A stretch of 64,000 nucleotides of DNA, taken from an uncultured Bacteroidales bacterium. GTDB taxonomy: Bacteria; Bacteroidota; Bacteroidia; Bacteroidales; UBA4417. Both the position numbers and the translations under genes were made by a program. Position 1 is the stretch's first letter. Each line of letters opens with the position of its first letter. Of this stretch, positions 37,303-47,500 are shown in pieces. The stretch covers positions 20,595-84,594 of the forward strand of contig CAIRMR010000016.1 in assembly GCA_903879715.1 (NCBI GenBank), given 5' to 3'. The notes under the pieces were generated by a model. That model was not told the DNA's origin, made no database searches, and was given only the letters and a program-made list of their open reading frames with translations.

Positions 37303-37335
37303 ATAATTTCAGTTCACTCACGTTCCTGAAATTAT
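37303..37335. terminator. Hairpin downstream of the 37.3-43.8 kb kinase operon
   Basis: ATAATTTCAG (37303-37312) and CTGAAATTAT (37326-37335) form a perfect 10-bp stem with a 13-nt loop, 7 bp after the stop codon of the kinase ending at 37343. No U run follows on the minus strand, so termination by it is uncertain. Confidence 0.5.
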
Positions 37336-37342
37336 AGTCTCA

Positions 37343-40300
37343 CTAATTTAAAGCCAATGAATCTTCAATGATCTCAAGTAATTTTGCTTTACTCACCGGT
37401 TTTGTAACGTATTCGTTGCAGCCTGAAGAAATAGCGAGGCTTTCATCTTCCGCGGTAACATGGGCTGTAAGCGCAATAATAGGTATATTTGGCATAAACG
37501 TCCTGATTTGCCTTGTAGCTTCAAAACCATCCATAAGTGGCATTTTGATATCCATGAGTACCAAATTCACATCAGGGTTTTTTCGCAGGCAATCAACAGC
37601 TTCTATACCGTTTTCCGCCCTCATTACCCGGTATGAAGAGTACATCAATACAATTTCGATATATTTGTAATTGGAATCGTCATCTTCGGCAATCAGGATT
37701 AATGGTTTGGTTTCTGTTTCCGCAGGTTTGGGCGTGTCAACAGGTTTTTGAGGTGTAAGGATAGTATTCTCTGAAAAAGGAAGTGTAAAATAAAAAACAG
37801 ATCCTTTTCCGCGTTCACTATCAATCCTTAAATTGCCTCCCAGTAATTTTACCAGGCTGTTGGCAATGGTAAGACCTAGTCCGCTTCCTTCGTATCCTCG
37901 GGTTGAGGAAACATCGGCTTGCATAAAGGCATCGAAAATCACGTTCAGCAAATTGGTTTTGATTCCGGTTCCTGTATCACTTACGGAGAATTCAATTTCT
38001 GTATCTTTTATTTCATATCCGAAAAATATTGTTCCTTTCTGTGTAAACTTGAAGGCATTATCGATTAAATGGCTTAAAATTTTTCGTAGTTTTTCAATAT
38101 CGGTATTCAATATCAGAGGATCAGCCAAATCAGGTTTCACAACGTTAAGTTCAATACCTTTTGAAACAGCTATTTCAGAAAAATCAGCATTTATTTCTTT
38201 TATCAGTTTATCCAGATTTGAAGGCCGCCTGCTGATTTCCATAGTTCCGGAAACGAGCATCGAAATATCCATATAATTGGTAATAGTGTTCAGCAGCCGC
38301 TTGCTGCTTTTTTTAATTACCGTAAAGAAAAGTTCATGATCTTCGGGAGTTGTATCGGGATTCAGGCTCATTTCGGTGAAACCAAGTATACCGTTGAGCG
38401 GTGTTCGTATTTCGTGTGAGATATTGTTAATAAATGCTGTTTTCAATTTATCACTCGCTTCTGCTTTAACAAACGCTTCCTGCAGATCCAGGATCGATTT
38501 TTGTCGCTGTATTGACAAACTCACCTGGCTGGCAATGAATTCAAGCATTTTAAGATCATTTTCGCTATACGCGTTGGGATCCTGATAATCCTGTACAACA
38601 ATAGCTCCGTATGGCTTGCCATTCACTGTTAGCGGAACTCCAAGCCAGATTTCGGAGTCAGCACCCATAAGTTCAACTTCGCCGGAATCCATAAGTTTCG
38701 TAAAGCCATCGCTTTTCAGTAAAACAGATTTATTATTCCGAACTACATAACCGGTTAAGGATTTTTCTGCCGGCCAGTCAGTAAAAGTATCCTGTTCGTC
38801 AACACGATAAGCCATTGAAAGCATATCAGTTTCTTCATTATAAAAAGCCACATAGAAGTTATTCGTGTTGATCAGTGTACTGAGTTCATTTTTAACGATT
38901 TCGAGCAAGTGATGTATATCGGTAGTTTCGAATATCTGCCGCGAGATATTAAACAAAACTGTCTGAAGACCTTCGCTATGTTTACGCTCAGTGATATCTT
39001 CCTTTACACTAAGAAAATGTGTTATTTCGCCATCCGGATTTTTTATTGGCGAAATAGAGGCTCTTTCCCAGTAAAGTTCCCCGTTTTTCTTCCGGTTATG
39101 AAACTCGCCCTTCCATTCATTCCCTGACTTTATTGTGTCCCACAATACTTTATATCCTTCGGCTGTAGTTTCACCTGATTTAAGTACACGTGGATTTTCA
39201 CCAATAAGTTCATCGCTCGTATAGCCCGAAATCCGGCATGCGGCGGGGTTCGCGTACTCAATAATACCATTGGTATCGGTAACTACTATTGATTCGGGAC
39301 TTTGCAGTACAACCTGAGAGAGTTTCTGGAGTTCCTGTTCGGCTGCTTTACGTTCAGTAATATCGCGCTCAACAACAACCATTCCTTTGGGCTGGCCGTT
39401 AGTATCAAAATTCGGTATTTTAATGCTGTCGAATATCATAAAAGTACCATCCGGGCGGGGAATGGTTTTATCTGTACGATTTGGGACGCGCTGTTCCCAG
39501 GCAATGTTGTCTGTAGCCTCACACTGCAAAAAAACTTCCCTGTAGAAACTGTTGTATTCAGCAAGTTCCCTGTCGGTTTTTCCAAAATAATCAACACCCT
39601 GGAGGCCAAACAGGTTAATAGCATACTCATTTGCGACAAGCCACCGGCCTTTGCCGTCCTTAAAACAAACAAAATCGGGCATGGCATTAATCAGTATGCG
39701 CAATTGTTCTTCACTGTTTTTCAGGTTTTCTTCGGCTTCAGTTTTCTTTTTTTGTTGTTCAAGGTTATTAAGGGCCAGCCCAAGGTCATCTGAAATTTCA
39801 GTAAAAAGTTCTATTTCTTCTTTATCATTGACTAATTCCTTTGGCAGTGTAACAGCTATATATCCATGTAAACGGCTCTGGTATAGCACTTTTGAAATAA
39901 TGGCGCCTCTGCTTAAATCCATGTTGTACATCGGGCACTCAGAACAATCTCTGCAATCAGCTATAGGGTTGATGTTCCCCTCATTTTCTTTGAGATATTT
40001 CATGCATTCCGGGATGGTTCCTGCGCGAAATTGTGCGATGAAAGCATCAAAGTTTTCTGTTATTCCTGCCGAAGCAGCATCGAGGAATAATCCTTCAGGA
40101 TCAAGGGTCAGAAACCATGAACTCGAATAAGCCCTGGTCGAAATCAGCGTTTCGCAGGTCTTCTTTAATAAATCGGTCGAAGAATTTACCCGTACAATAA
40201 GCTGATTTACATCGCGTATAGCTTTCAGGATTGCATTCAGATGATTAATACGGAGTTCCATCCTGTTTTTATGCAGGGCCATTTCAATGTTCGAATGCAA

Positions 40301-40633
40301 TTCACGCTCCTGGAATGGTTTCAGTATGTAGCCGAAGGGTTCGGTTATTTTTGCACGATCCAGAATATTGGTATCCGAGTAGGCTGTAAGGTAAATGACA
40401 GGCAGTTGGTACTTTTCCTTCACTTCGGTAGCCAGTTCGATGCCGTCTTTGTTACCTTTCAGGTAAATATCCATAAGCACAAGATCAGGCATAACAGCCT
40501 GCAGACTTTTATAAAAAGTGTCTGCAGAAGATGCCATACCTGTAACCTCGTACCCCATATTTTCCAGGGTATTTTTTAAATCCTCGGCAGTAATTCTTTC
40601 GTCCTCAACAATCAGGATTTTATTTTTTGTCAT
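37343..40633 (-). CDS. Hybrid histidine kinase with receivers at both ends (REC-GAF-like-PAS-PAS-GAF-HisKA-HATPase-REC)
   Basis: A 1096-residue soluble protein from the ATG at 40633; the TTG at 40702 would lie deep inside the upstream gene. The first receiver (4-118) has Asp in LVLMDIYLKGNKDG and Lys in YILKPFQERE. A GAF-like region (about 150-310) contains the cysteine cluster ADCRDCSECP. Two PAS (330-455, 460-575), a GAF (585-735), HisKA (755-820, NNISHEIRTPLNGILGFTEM), HATPase (DNAFKFT, DTGTGI, GSGLGL) and a C-terminal receiver (LVLMDIKMPLMDG) follow. Its start overlaps the preceding kinase by 14 bp. An N-terminal receiver in this arrangement is probably phosphorylated by that HisKA_2 kinase (inference). 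Confidence 0.95.
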   Translation of the reverse strand: MTKNKILIVEDERITAEDLKNTLENMGYEVTGMASSADTFYKSLQAVMPDLVLMDIYLKGNKDGIELATEVKEKYQLPVIYLTAYSDTNILDRAKITEPFGYILKPFQERELHSNIEMALHKNRMELRINHLNAILKAIRDVNQLIVRVNSSTDLLKKTCETLISTRAYSSSWFLTLDPEGLFLDAASAGITENFDAFIAQFRAGTIPECMKYLKENEGNINPIADCRDCSECPMYNMDLSRGAIISKVLYQSRLHGYIAVTLPKELVNDKEEIELFTEISDDLGLALNNLEQQKKKTEAEENLKNSEEQLRILINAMPDFVCFKDGKGRWLVANEYAINLFGLQGVDYFGKTDRELAEYNSFYREVFLQCEATDNIAWEQRVPNRTDKTIPRPDGTFMIFDSIKIPNFDTNGQPKGMVVVERDITERKAAEQELQKLSQVVLQSPESIVVTDTNGIIEYANPAACRISGYTSDELIGENPRVLKSGETTAEGYKVLWDTIKSGNEWKGEFHNRKKNGELYWERASISPIKNPDGEITHFLSVKEDITERKHSEGLQTVLFNISRQIFETTDIHHLLEIVKNELSTLINTNNFYVAFYNEETDMLSMAYRVDEQDTFTDWPAEKSLTGYVVRNNKSVLLKSDGFTKLMDSGEVELMGADSEIWLGVPLTVNGKPYGAIVVQDYQDPNAYSENDLKMLEFIASQVSLSIQRQKSILDLQEAFVKAEASDKLKTAFINNISHEIRTPLNGILGFTEMSLNPDTTPEDHELFFTVIKKSSKRLLNTITNYMDISMLVSGTMEISRRPSNLDKLIKEINADFSEIAVSKGIELNVVKPDLADPLILNTDIEKLRKILSHLIDNAFKFTQKGTIFFGYEIKDTEIEFSVSDTGTGIKTNLLNVIFDAFMQADVSSTRGYEGSGLGLTIANSLVKLLGGNLRIDSERGKGSVFYFTLPFSENTILTPQKPVDTPKPAETETKPLILIAEDDDSNYKYIEIVLMYSSYRVMRAENGIEAVDCLRKNPDVNLVLMDIKMPLMDGFEATRQIRTFMPNIPIIALTAHVTAEDESLAISSGCNEYVTKPVSKAKLLEIIEDSLALN

Positions 40634-43600
40634 ATACGGGATAGGGATTAAAAGCAATCGTAAAAATAGTACCTTTTTTATTATCAATTTCAATTTCTCC
40701 ATCTAACTGTTCAGTGGCAAGTATCCGGATAAGGTAAAGACCCAGTGACAAGGAGTCCGTGATGGCATAATCTTCCGGTAATCCTATTCCATTATCCCCT
40801 ATACTTATCTGCAAGTATTTGTCAGGCAAAGTCTTAAGTTTTATGAAAATTTCAGGTTTTTGCTTAGTAACCCGGTCTTTTGGAAAAGCATATTTCAGGC
40901 TGTTTGAAATAATCTCATTCAAGATTAAACCGTAAGGGATGGCGTAAACAAGCGGAATATTAATATCCACTATTTGGGTGCTTATATGAATTTTCTGAGG
41001 ATCAGCAAGGTAAACCCTGAATAACTCAGTAACCAGTGAACGGGTATATTCTTTGATGTTTATCTCGGCAAAATTACCTGTTTGATAGAGCTTCTCATGA
41101 ACCAGAGCAATGGAACGGATCCGGTTACGGGATTGCTCCAGGATTTCCTTAATTGACTTGTCGGTAATTTTATTAGCCTGCAGGTTTAGCAGGCTCGAAA
41201 CCACCTGCAGGTTGTTTTTTACCCTGTGATGAACTTCCCTGAGAAGGATTTCCTTTTCATGTAAGGCGGCCTTAATGGTATCGCCGGCTAATTTGCGGCT
41301 GGTGATATCAATGGAATAACCCGCCAGGTACATGGGTTTACCCTCAATATAAATAGGAAATTTCGTGGTTGAATAATATCGGCCATTCATTTCTTCTTCC
41401 ATATCAGTTTGTTTTCCATTATTTAATATACTGATGTCATCCGCAATCATTTTCTTTGCAAGCGCGGAAGGAAAAATATCGTCCATAGTTTTGCCTAGTA
41501 ATTCATCCAGAGGTCGGCCAAGCATTTGCTCAAAATTACGACTTAACCTGAGCGACCTGATCTGTTTATCCTTAAAAAACACATAGATCGGGCTGTTGAG
41601 CATAAACTGGTTAAAAATCTCCTGGCTTTCGAGCAATGATTCCTCCGCGCTTTTACGTTCGTTAATATTATTTATCATAACCAGCAGCGAAATGAATTCA
41701 CCGGCTTTGTTATACATAACGCTTACCTGGACCAGGCCCCATACTTTCTTTTTAAACTTTGTTATATATTTTTTCTCGGTGTGGTATAATGCTATTTCGT
41801 GATTAAGCAGGCGTTGAACCTGCTGAATGTCCTGTTCAATATATTCAGGATCAGAAATATCGGCAAAAGTCATATTTTTCAGTTCAGCTTCGGAGTATCC
41901 AAGTAATGCAACGAAGGCTTTGTTAACCTGAGTAAACCTGAAATCGGCATTTACAAGTGCCATTGCTATAGATCCATCTTCAAAAATAAGACGAAAATGT
42001 TCTTCTCTTTCCTGGAGTTTTCGCTCAGCTAATTTCTGTTCTGTAATATCTTTTGCTATTGCCAAAACGTTTACTTCTTCATTTTTGGTAAGAACAGGAA
42101 CAAAGGATTCTTCATACACTCTCATTTCACCATTGTTTCCTAAAGCGGTATGTTCAAATTTAACAGGTCGCCAGCTGCTGATACTTTCATTGTATTTCAA
42201 TCTAAAAAGATCCGTTGTTCCAGGAGCCAGGAATTCATAAATGGAATGTCCCACTATATCTTTTTCGGAGAATCCTTCGGCAAAATGATTCAAAAACAGA
42301 TACTTACCATCTTTATCGTGTAGTGCTATGTAATCGGGTGAATTACTGACCAGCGAACGCCATTTCTCTTCGCTTTCACGTAATGATTCTTCGGCAAGTT
42401 TGCGTTCAGTAATATCGCGTACTACTGCTATTATCTTTTGTGTTGTATCATATTCAAAAGTACTTGTGCTTATTTCAACAGGAAAAACTGTAGAATCCTT
42501 TTTTTTGTGATATTGATCCTGAAGGAATGGTTGTTCTAAGACTTCACTATTTTCAGGTGGGCTCTTCTGAAATTTTATATCCGGATTGGTCAGCCTGACA
42601 AATTCATCGTGAGTATAACCATATTGTTCCAATGCTTTATGGTTTATCTCTTCAATTTTACCTGTTTTACTGTCGGAAACAAAAACAGCATCGGGTATAG
42701 CATTGTAAAGCGCAATATGTTTATCAAGATTTTCTTTAAGGTTGCGGGCAAGCAGTGTTGTTAACTCCAGGCGGGAACGGTTTTTAATCAAAAGTAAAGC
42801 AAGTATGAAAATGAGAAGACTTATAGCTATTCCTCCAAACAAAACCAGGATAACTTCCTTGTAAAGATAAAAAGACGGTCGCTCCATATTCTTTGAGAAA
42901 TACAAGGTCCAGTGTTTGCCTTTAAAGTCGACTGGTAATAGCAATTTCATTGCAGCTGAACCGGCAAATCTTATTTTTTGAACCGATTGACTGTCAAACA
43001 ATAATGCCTGCTGAATTACACTGTCGTTATCATAAATCTGCATGCGTATTCGCCCTTTTAGTTTATCCTGGTAGTTCCCAAGTACACCGGACATAAAGTC
43101 ATTCATTCGGTAAGGGCTGTAGGACCATCCTTTTATAGCGCGGCGGCGTTCCGCCACTGTACTGATGGGCATGCCCTGCCGGTAAACAGGTACATACATC
43201 AGAGTACCCGCCTGAATATCAGTATTGGATTCCTGAACAAGCTTAACTTTACCCGACAAGGATGCAATATTTAAATCACGGGCCTTTTCCATAGCCTCGC
43301 GGCGAACAGGTTCCGAGAACATATCATATCCAAAAGCCTGGAGGTTACGACCTGTGAAGGGCTCTATGTATATTATTGACGTGTATATTTCGCGTTTCCC
43401 TTCCGGCTTAATCTTATAGTCAGGGAAACCTGAATTACGAATATGTAGTTCGTGTTCTATCAATTTCTTGCCAGATACAATAATAGCATATCCTAAACCC
43501 TGAACGCCGGGCAAATTCTTTTCAGTTTTCTGGTTGGAAATAAATATTTCCCACTCTTTTCGTGACACCGTATCGCGCGATTCAATAAATGCTGCTCCTG

Positions 43601-43829
43601 TACGGAGTAGCGCTGCATGCGCATGCAGCCGGGCATGCACACTTCCCATTATTTCGTTGCATTCGAACGAAAAATCCTTCCTGGCATTTTCTTCAACCGA
43701 TTGTTTGGTACTATATGAATACACTGCGGTTACGGTCAGCGCAACTAAAAGTATAGCCCATGCCATTCCAACGCTAATCAGTGTACTATCAGGTTTTAAA
43801 CTCTCAATACCGGTTAGCTTTTCTTTCAT
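40620..43829 (-). CDS. CHASE-domain membrane sensor kinase (CHASE-PAS x4-HisKA_2-HATPase)
   Basis: A 1069-residue protein from the ATG at 43829 (a TTG at 43859 is rejected). Transmembrane helices near 20-42 and 335-360 bracket a periplasmic CHASE domain (about 70-250; GVQGLGYAIIV, YDMFSEPVRREAMEKARD, YRQGMPISTVAERRRAIKGWSYSPY). Four PAS units follow (about 385-495, 505-620, 625-745, 755-865), then a HisKA_2 domain with LLREVHHRVKNNLQVVSSLL and a HATPase domain (LNEIISNSLKYAFP, DNGIGLP). HisKA_2 is found in this window only here. The CHASE ligand is unknown. It is translationally coupled with the receiver-bearing kinase downstream. Confidence 0.94.
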   Translation of the reverse strand: MKEKLTGIESLKPDSTLISVGMAWAILLVALTVTAVYSYSTKQSVEENARKDFSFECNEIMGSVHARLHAHAALLRTGAAFIESRDTVSRKEWEIFISNQKTEKNLPGVQGLGYAIIVSGKKLIEHELHIRNSGFPDYKIKPEGKREIYTSIIYIEPFTGRNLQAFGYDMFSEPVRREAMEKARDLNIASLSGKVKLVQESNTDIQAGTLMYVPVYRQGMPISTVAERRRAIKGWSYSPYRMNDFMSGVLGNYQDKLKGRIRMQIYDNDSVIQQALLFDSQSVQKIRFAGSAAMKLLLPVDFKGKHWTLYFSKNMERPSFYLYKEVILVLFGGIAISLLIFILALLLIKNRSRLELTTLLARNLKENLDKHIALYNAIPDAVFVSDSKTGKIEEINHKALEQYGYTHDEFVRLTNPDIKFQKSPPENSEVLEQPFLQDQYHKKKDSTVFPVEISTSTFEYDTTQKIIAVVRDITERKLAEESLRESEEKWRSLVSNSPDYIALHDKDGKYLFLNHFAEGFSEKDIVGHSIYEFLAPGTTDLFRLKYNESISSWRPVKFEHTALGNNGEMRVYEESFVPVLTKNEEVNVLAIAKDITEQKLAERKLQEREEHFRLIFEDGSIAMALVNADFRFTQVNKAFVALLGYSEAELKNMTFADISDPEYIEQDIQQVQRLLNHEIALYHTEKKYITKFKKKVWGLVQVSVMYNKAGEFISLLVMINNINERKSAEESLLESQEIFNQFMLNSPIYVFFKDKQIRSLRLSRNFEQMLGRPLDELLGKTMDDIFPSALAKKMIADDISILNNGKQTDMEEEMNGRYYSTTKFPIYIEGKPMYLAGYSIDITSRKLAGDTIKAALHEKEILLREVHHRVKNNLQVVSSLLNLQANKITDKSIKEILEQSRNRIRSIALVHEKLYQTGNFAEINIKEYTRSLVTELFRVYLADPQKIHISTQIVDINIPLVYAIPYGLILNEIISNSLKYAFPKDRVTKQKPEIFIKLKTLPDKYLQISIGDNGIGLPEDYAITDSLSLGLYLIRILATEQLDGEIEIDNKKGTIFTIAFNPYPVYDKK

Positions 43830-44554
43830 ACAGACGATAATTAGTTGTCGGGTGATCAAAGATATTAAACTAATTCAGAAACAGGATGAATTTTAATTCC
43901 GAAACAAAAAATTAACCTGATGACCGAAAAAAGTTACGAAATATCCCTATCGCATGAGTAAATCAAACACGAAAGTCAAACATCTACTATTGAAAAAAGA
44001 GATTATTCTTAACCTATTGTGAATTCTTCTGTTACCGGTAAAAAAACATAATCAATTGATATTTAATCAACATACTTTTTCCTTATTCCAGCCAACAGTA
44101 AAAAAAATCATATCTTCAACTGATTATAAAGCGACATTTCGAAATAATGCTGGTTTTGATTTTTAACTTTGCTATTAATGTAAACTTATTTTACATTCGG
44201 TACGACCTAATATTAAAATATATTTTCATTCTTTGTGTTATTATTTTAAAAGTAAGTTATTGCATATTTATTGCACACAACGAGCCGCAATTAAGCGCAT
44301 AATTCAGTTCCCTTTATTGCTTTGCCCTTATTTCCTCATTCCTACAACATATAATTCAAATTCCGGATTTCCGGATTACGAAGCCGCCGATTGAATCTGG
44401 CGATATAATAGCTTCAATTTGTGTATCCCGGAATATTTCCAGGCTGAAATAAGTTAATGGGAAGTCGGACCGAAGAGGAAATAATGAGAATAACGTGTAC
44501 TTTTAGTACTGCAAGCTTTAAATAATTTTACAATTGCACTTTACAGAAAGAGTC
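43830..44554. other. Divergent intergenic region between two kinase units
   Basis: A 725-bp region without a gene. On the minus strand TATCTTTG (43857-43864) is a -7 box for the CHASE kinase. On the plus strand, TAACTTTG occurs at 44164-44171, far from the next ATG. A small inverted repeat, GTACT/AGTAC at 44497-44509, lies 45 bp upstream of the PocR kinase ATG. No other structured element was noticed. Confidence 0.45.
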
Positions 44555-47500
44555 ATGAATACTACTGCCCATATCAATAATACTACTAAAAACACAGTCG
44601 GAGAAATCAAGTTTAGTAATTTATTCGAAATCGAAGAAATTCAGCGTTTGCAGGATTTGTTTTCGGATGCTACCGGTGTAGCTTCTCTGATAACCTATCC
44701 TGATGGCAGCGCTATTACCAGGCCAAGTAACTTTTGCCGTTTATGCGAAAACATCATCCGAAAGACCGAAAAGGGGAGCGCAAACTGCATCAAGTCGGAT
44801 TTGTATATTGGAAGCAAAAGCGCTTCCGGCGTAGCCATGCAGCCTTGTTTAAGTTCAGGTTTATGGGACGCGGGTGTTCAAATTACTGTTGATGGCAATC
44901 ATCTTGCGAACTGGTACATCGGGCAGGTTCGGAACGGAGAAACGGATGAAAAGCAAATGCTGCGGTATGCTGACGAAATTGGTGCCGACCGGGAAGATTT
45001 CATGGCAGCCTTGAACGAAGTTCCTGTGATGTCAGTTAAACAGTTTGAAAAAGTGGCAGAAATGCTGTACGCTTATGCAAACGAGCTCTCCGAAAAGGCG
45101 TATTATAACCTGCTTCTTAAAATTCAGATTACGGAACGTGAAAAAGTAACTCTGCAAATGCAGGAAAGCACTGAAAATCTTTCAATTACACTGAATTCCA
45201 TTGGCGAAGCTGTATTAACTACTGATAAACACGGATTAATAAATACACTGAATCCTGTTGCCGAAAAGCTTTGCGGGTGGACAAAAGATGAAGCCGCAGG
45301 CAAGCCCTTAACTGACATTTTTAAAGTTATCGATCCCCAAACCAGGAAAATTCTTGATAACCCGGTTATCAAAGTACTTGAAAGTGCCCAGGCATGTGAG
45401 TTAACCAATCATACAATACTGATCTCCCGAAATGGCACCGAATATCATGTTTCCGATAGCGCTGCTCCGATTATTGATAAAAACGGACATATCAGCGGGG
45501 TAGTTTTGGTTTTTTCGGATATCACTCACCAGTATATCGCGCAAACACGGATAAGGGAAAGTGAAGAAAAATTCCACTCCCTTTACCTGAATATGAATGA
45601 AGGAGCTGCACTTCATAAAATGCTGTTTGACGAAGAGGGTTTGCCCTATGATTATACCGTTATTGAAACCAATCGCGCATTCGATATTCAGCTGGGTATT
45701 GTCGGTGATTCAATAAAGGGCAAAGCCAGCAGGGAAGCATACAGAACTGAGGAGCCACCTTACTTCGAAATATATTCAAAGGTAGCTCTTACCGGCGAAC
45801 CAACCGTGTTTGAGTCCTTTTCCCCTCCCCTAAACAAGTTTTTTTCAATCTCTGTTTATTGTCCTGCCAAAGGAAGTTTTGCCACAATTTTTGAGGATAT
45901 CACTCAACGAAAAAAAGCAGAAACTACCCTTATGGAAAGTGAGAAAAAATATCGCAACCTGGTATCCGACATGCAGGTTGGTATACTTATACAGGGACCA
46001 CAGGCTGAAATAATAATGAGTAATGCCAAAGCTTTAGAATTCCTTGGATTAAGTGAGGATCAGTTATTGGGTAAAACCTCATTCGATCCGGACTGGAACG
46101 TGATTCACGAAGATGGAACCCCGTTTCCTGGGCCTGCCCACCCGGTGCCGCAAGCCATAGCATCGCGGAGTGCGGTACGCGATGTAATAATGGGTGTTTA
46201 CCGCCCCGGAAAAGAAGACCGCATATGGCTTTTGGTATGTGCCGAGCCCCAGATGAATCAGGATGGAAGCGTACAACAGGTGATTTGTACTTTTATAGAT
46301 ATCAGCAAACGTAAAAATGCGGAAAGCGCGCTTCAGAAAGAACGCCATTTATTTCGCAATCTGATCGACAATATCCCTGATTTAATTTACGTAAAAGATC
46401 TGCAAGGCCGAAAAACGCTTGCCAATATAAATGAAGTCCGTTTTACAGGAGCAACTTCTGAGGCAGAGGTTTTAGGCAAAGATGATTTCTCGTTTTACCC
46501 TAACGAAATCGCTAAAATGTATCTTGCTGATGACCTGCTTGTTATGCAATCAGGGCAATCAAATCTTAACATGGAAGGTTCTGTAATCGACGAAAAAGGA
46601 AAGAAACACTGGCTGCTTACCTCTAAAATACCCTTACGTGATGAAAATAACCAGGTAATAGGATTAGTAGGCATCGGCCGTGATATTACGGATCGTAGAA
46701 TATCAGAAATAGCCTTGCAGGAAAGTGAGGCACTTTACCGAAACCTGGTTTTAAAAATGCCTGACGGGGTATACAAAAGTACTCCTAAAGGGAAATTTGT
46801 TGATGTTAACCCTGCTATGGTTACTATGCTGGGCTACCCGAATAAGGAAGAACTGTTGGCTATTGATATTAAGACACAGTTATACTTTAAGCCATCTGAA
46901 CGTGAAAGCCTGGTATTGCAGGAACAACTGGAAGAAATGGGCATTTATCGCCTGAAAAAAAAGGACGGATCCGAAATATGGGTCGAAGATCATGGGTGGT
47001 ATAATACCGATAAAAAAGGGAATATAATCTTTCAAGAAGGAATCATGCGGGATATAACCGCACGAAAACTACTTGAAGATGCCCAGAAGATGGTTTTGGA
47101 AATCTCCGAAATATCTGACAGATCAACATCCCTACATGTTTTTTTAGCAGCAGTTCATGAAAAACTGAACACTATAACCCGTTCTGATAATTTTTTCGTG
47201 GCTTTGTATGATGAAGAAAGCGACACCTATTCCTTCCCTTACCAACTGGATGAAATTGATACACTTATACCTGAAAAACAATATAATTTCAGGGATGGCT
47301 ATATTGATTTTGTACGAAAAACAGCCAGGACTCAACTTATAACAGAATCGTCAAGGTCGGAATTGTTAACCAAAAACAATGTCAAAGTTTTTGGATCCGC
47401 TCCGGCTGTCTGGTTAGGTGTTCCTATAAAAACAGATACCAGGAACAAAGTAACAGGGGTAATGGCAATTTATGACTACCATAACAATGCGCCTTATACT

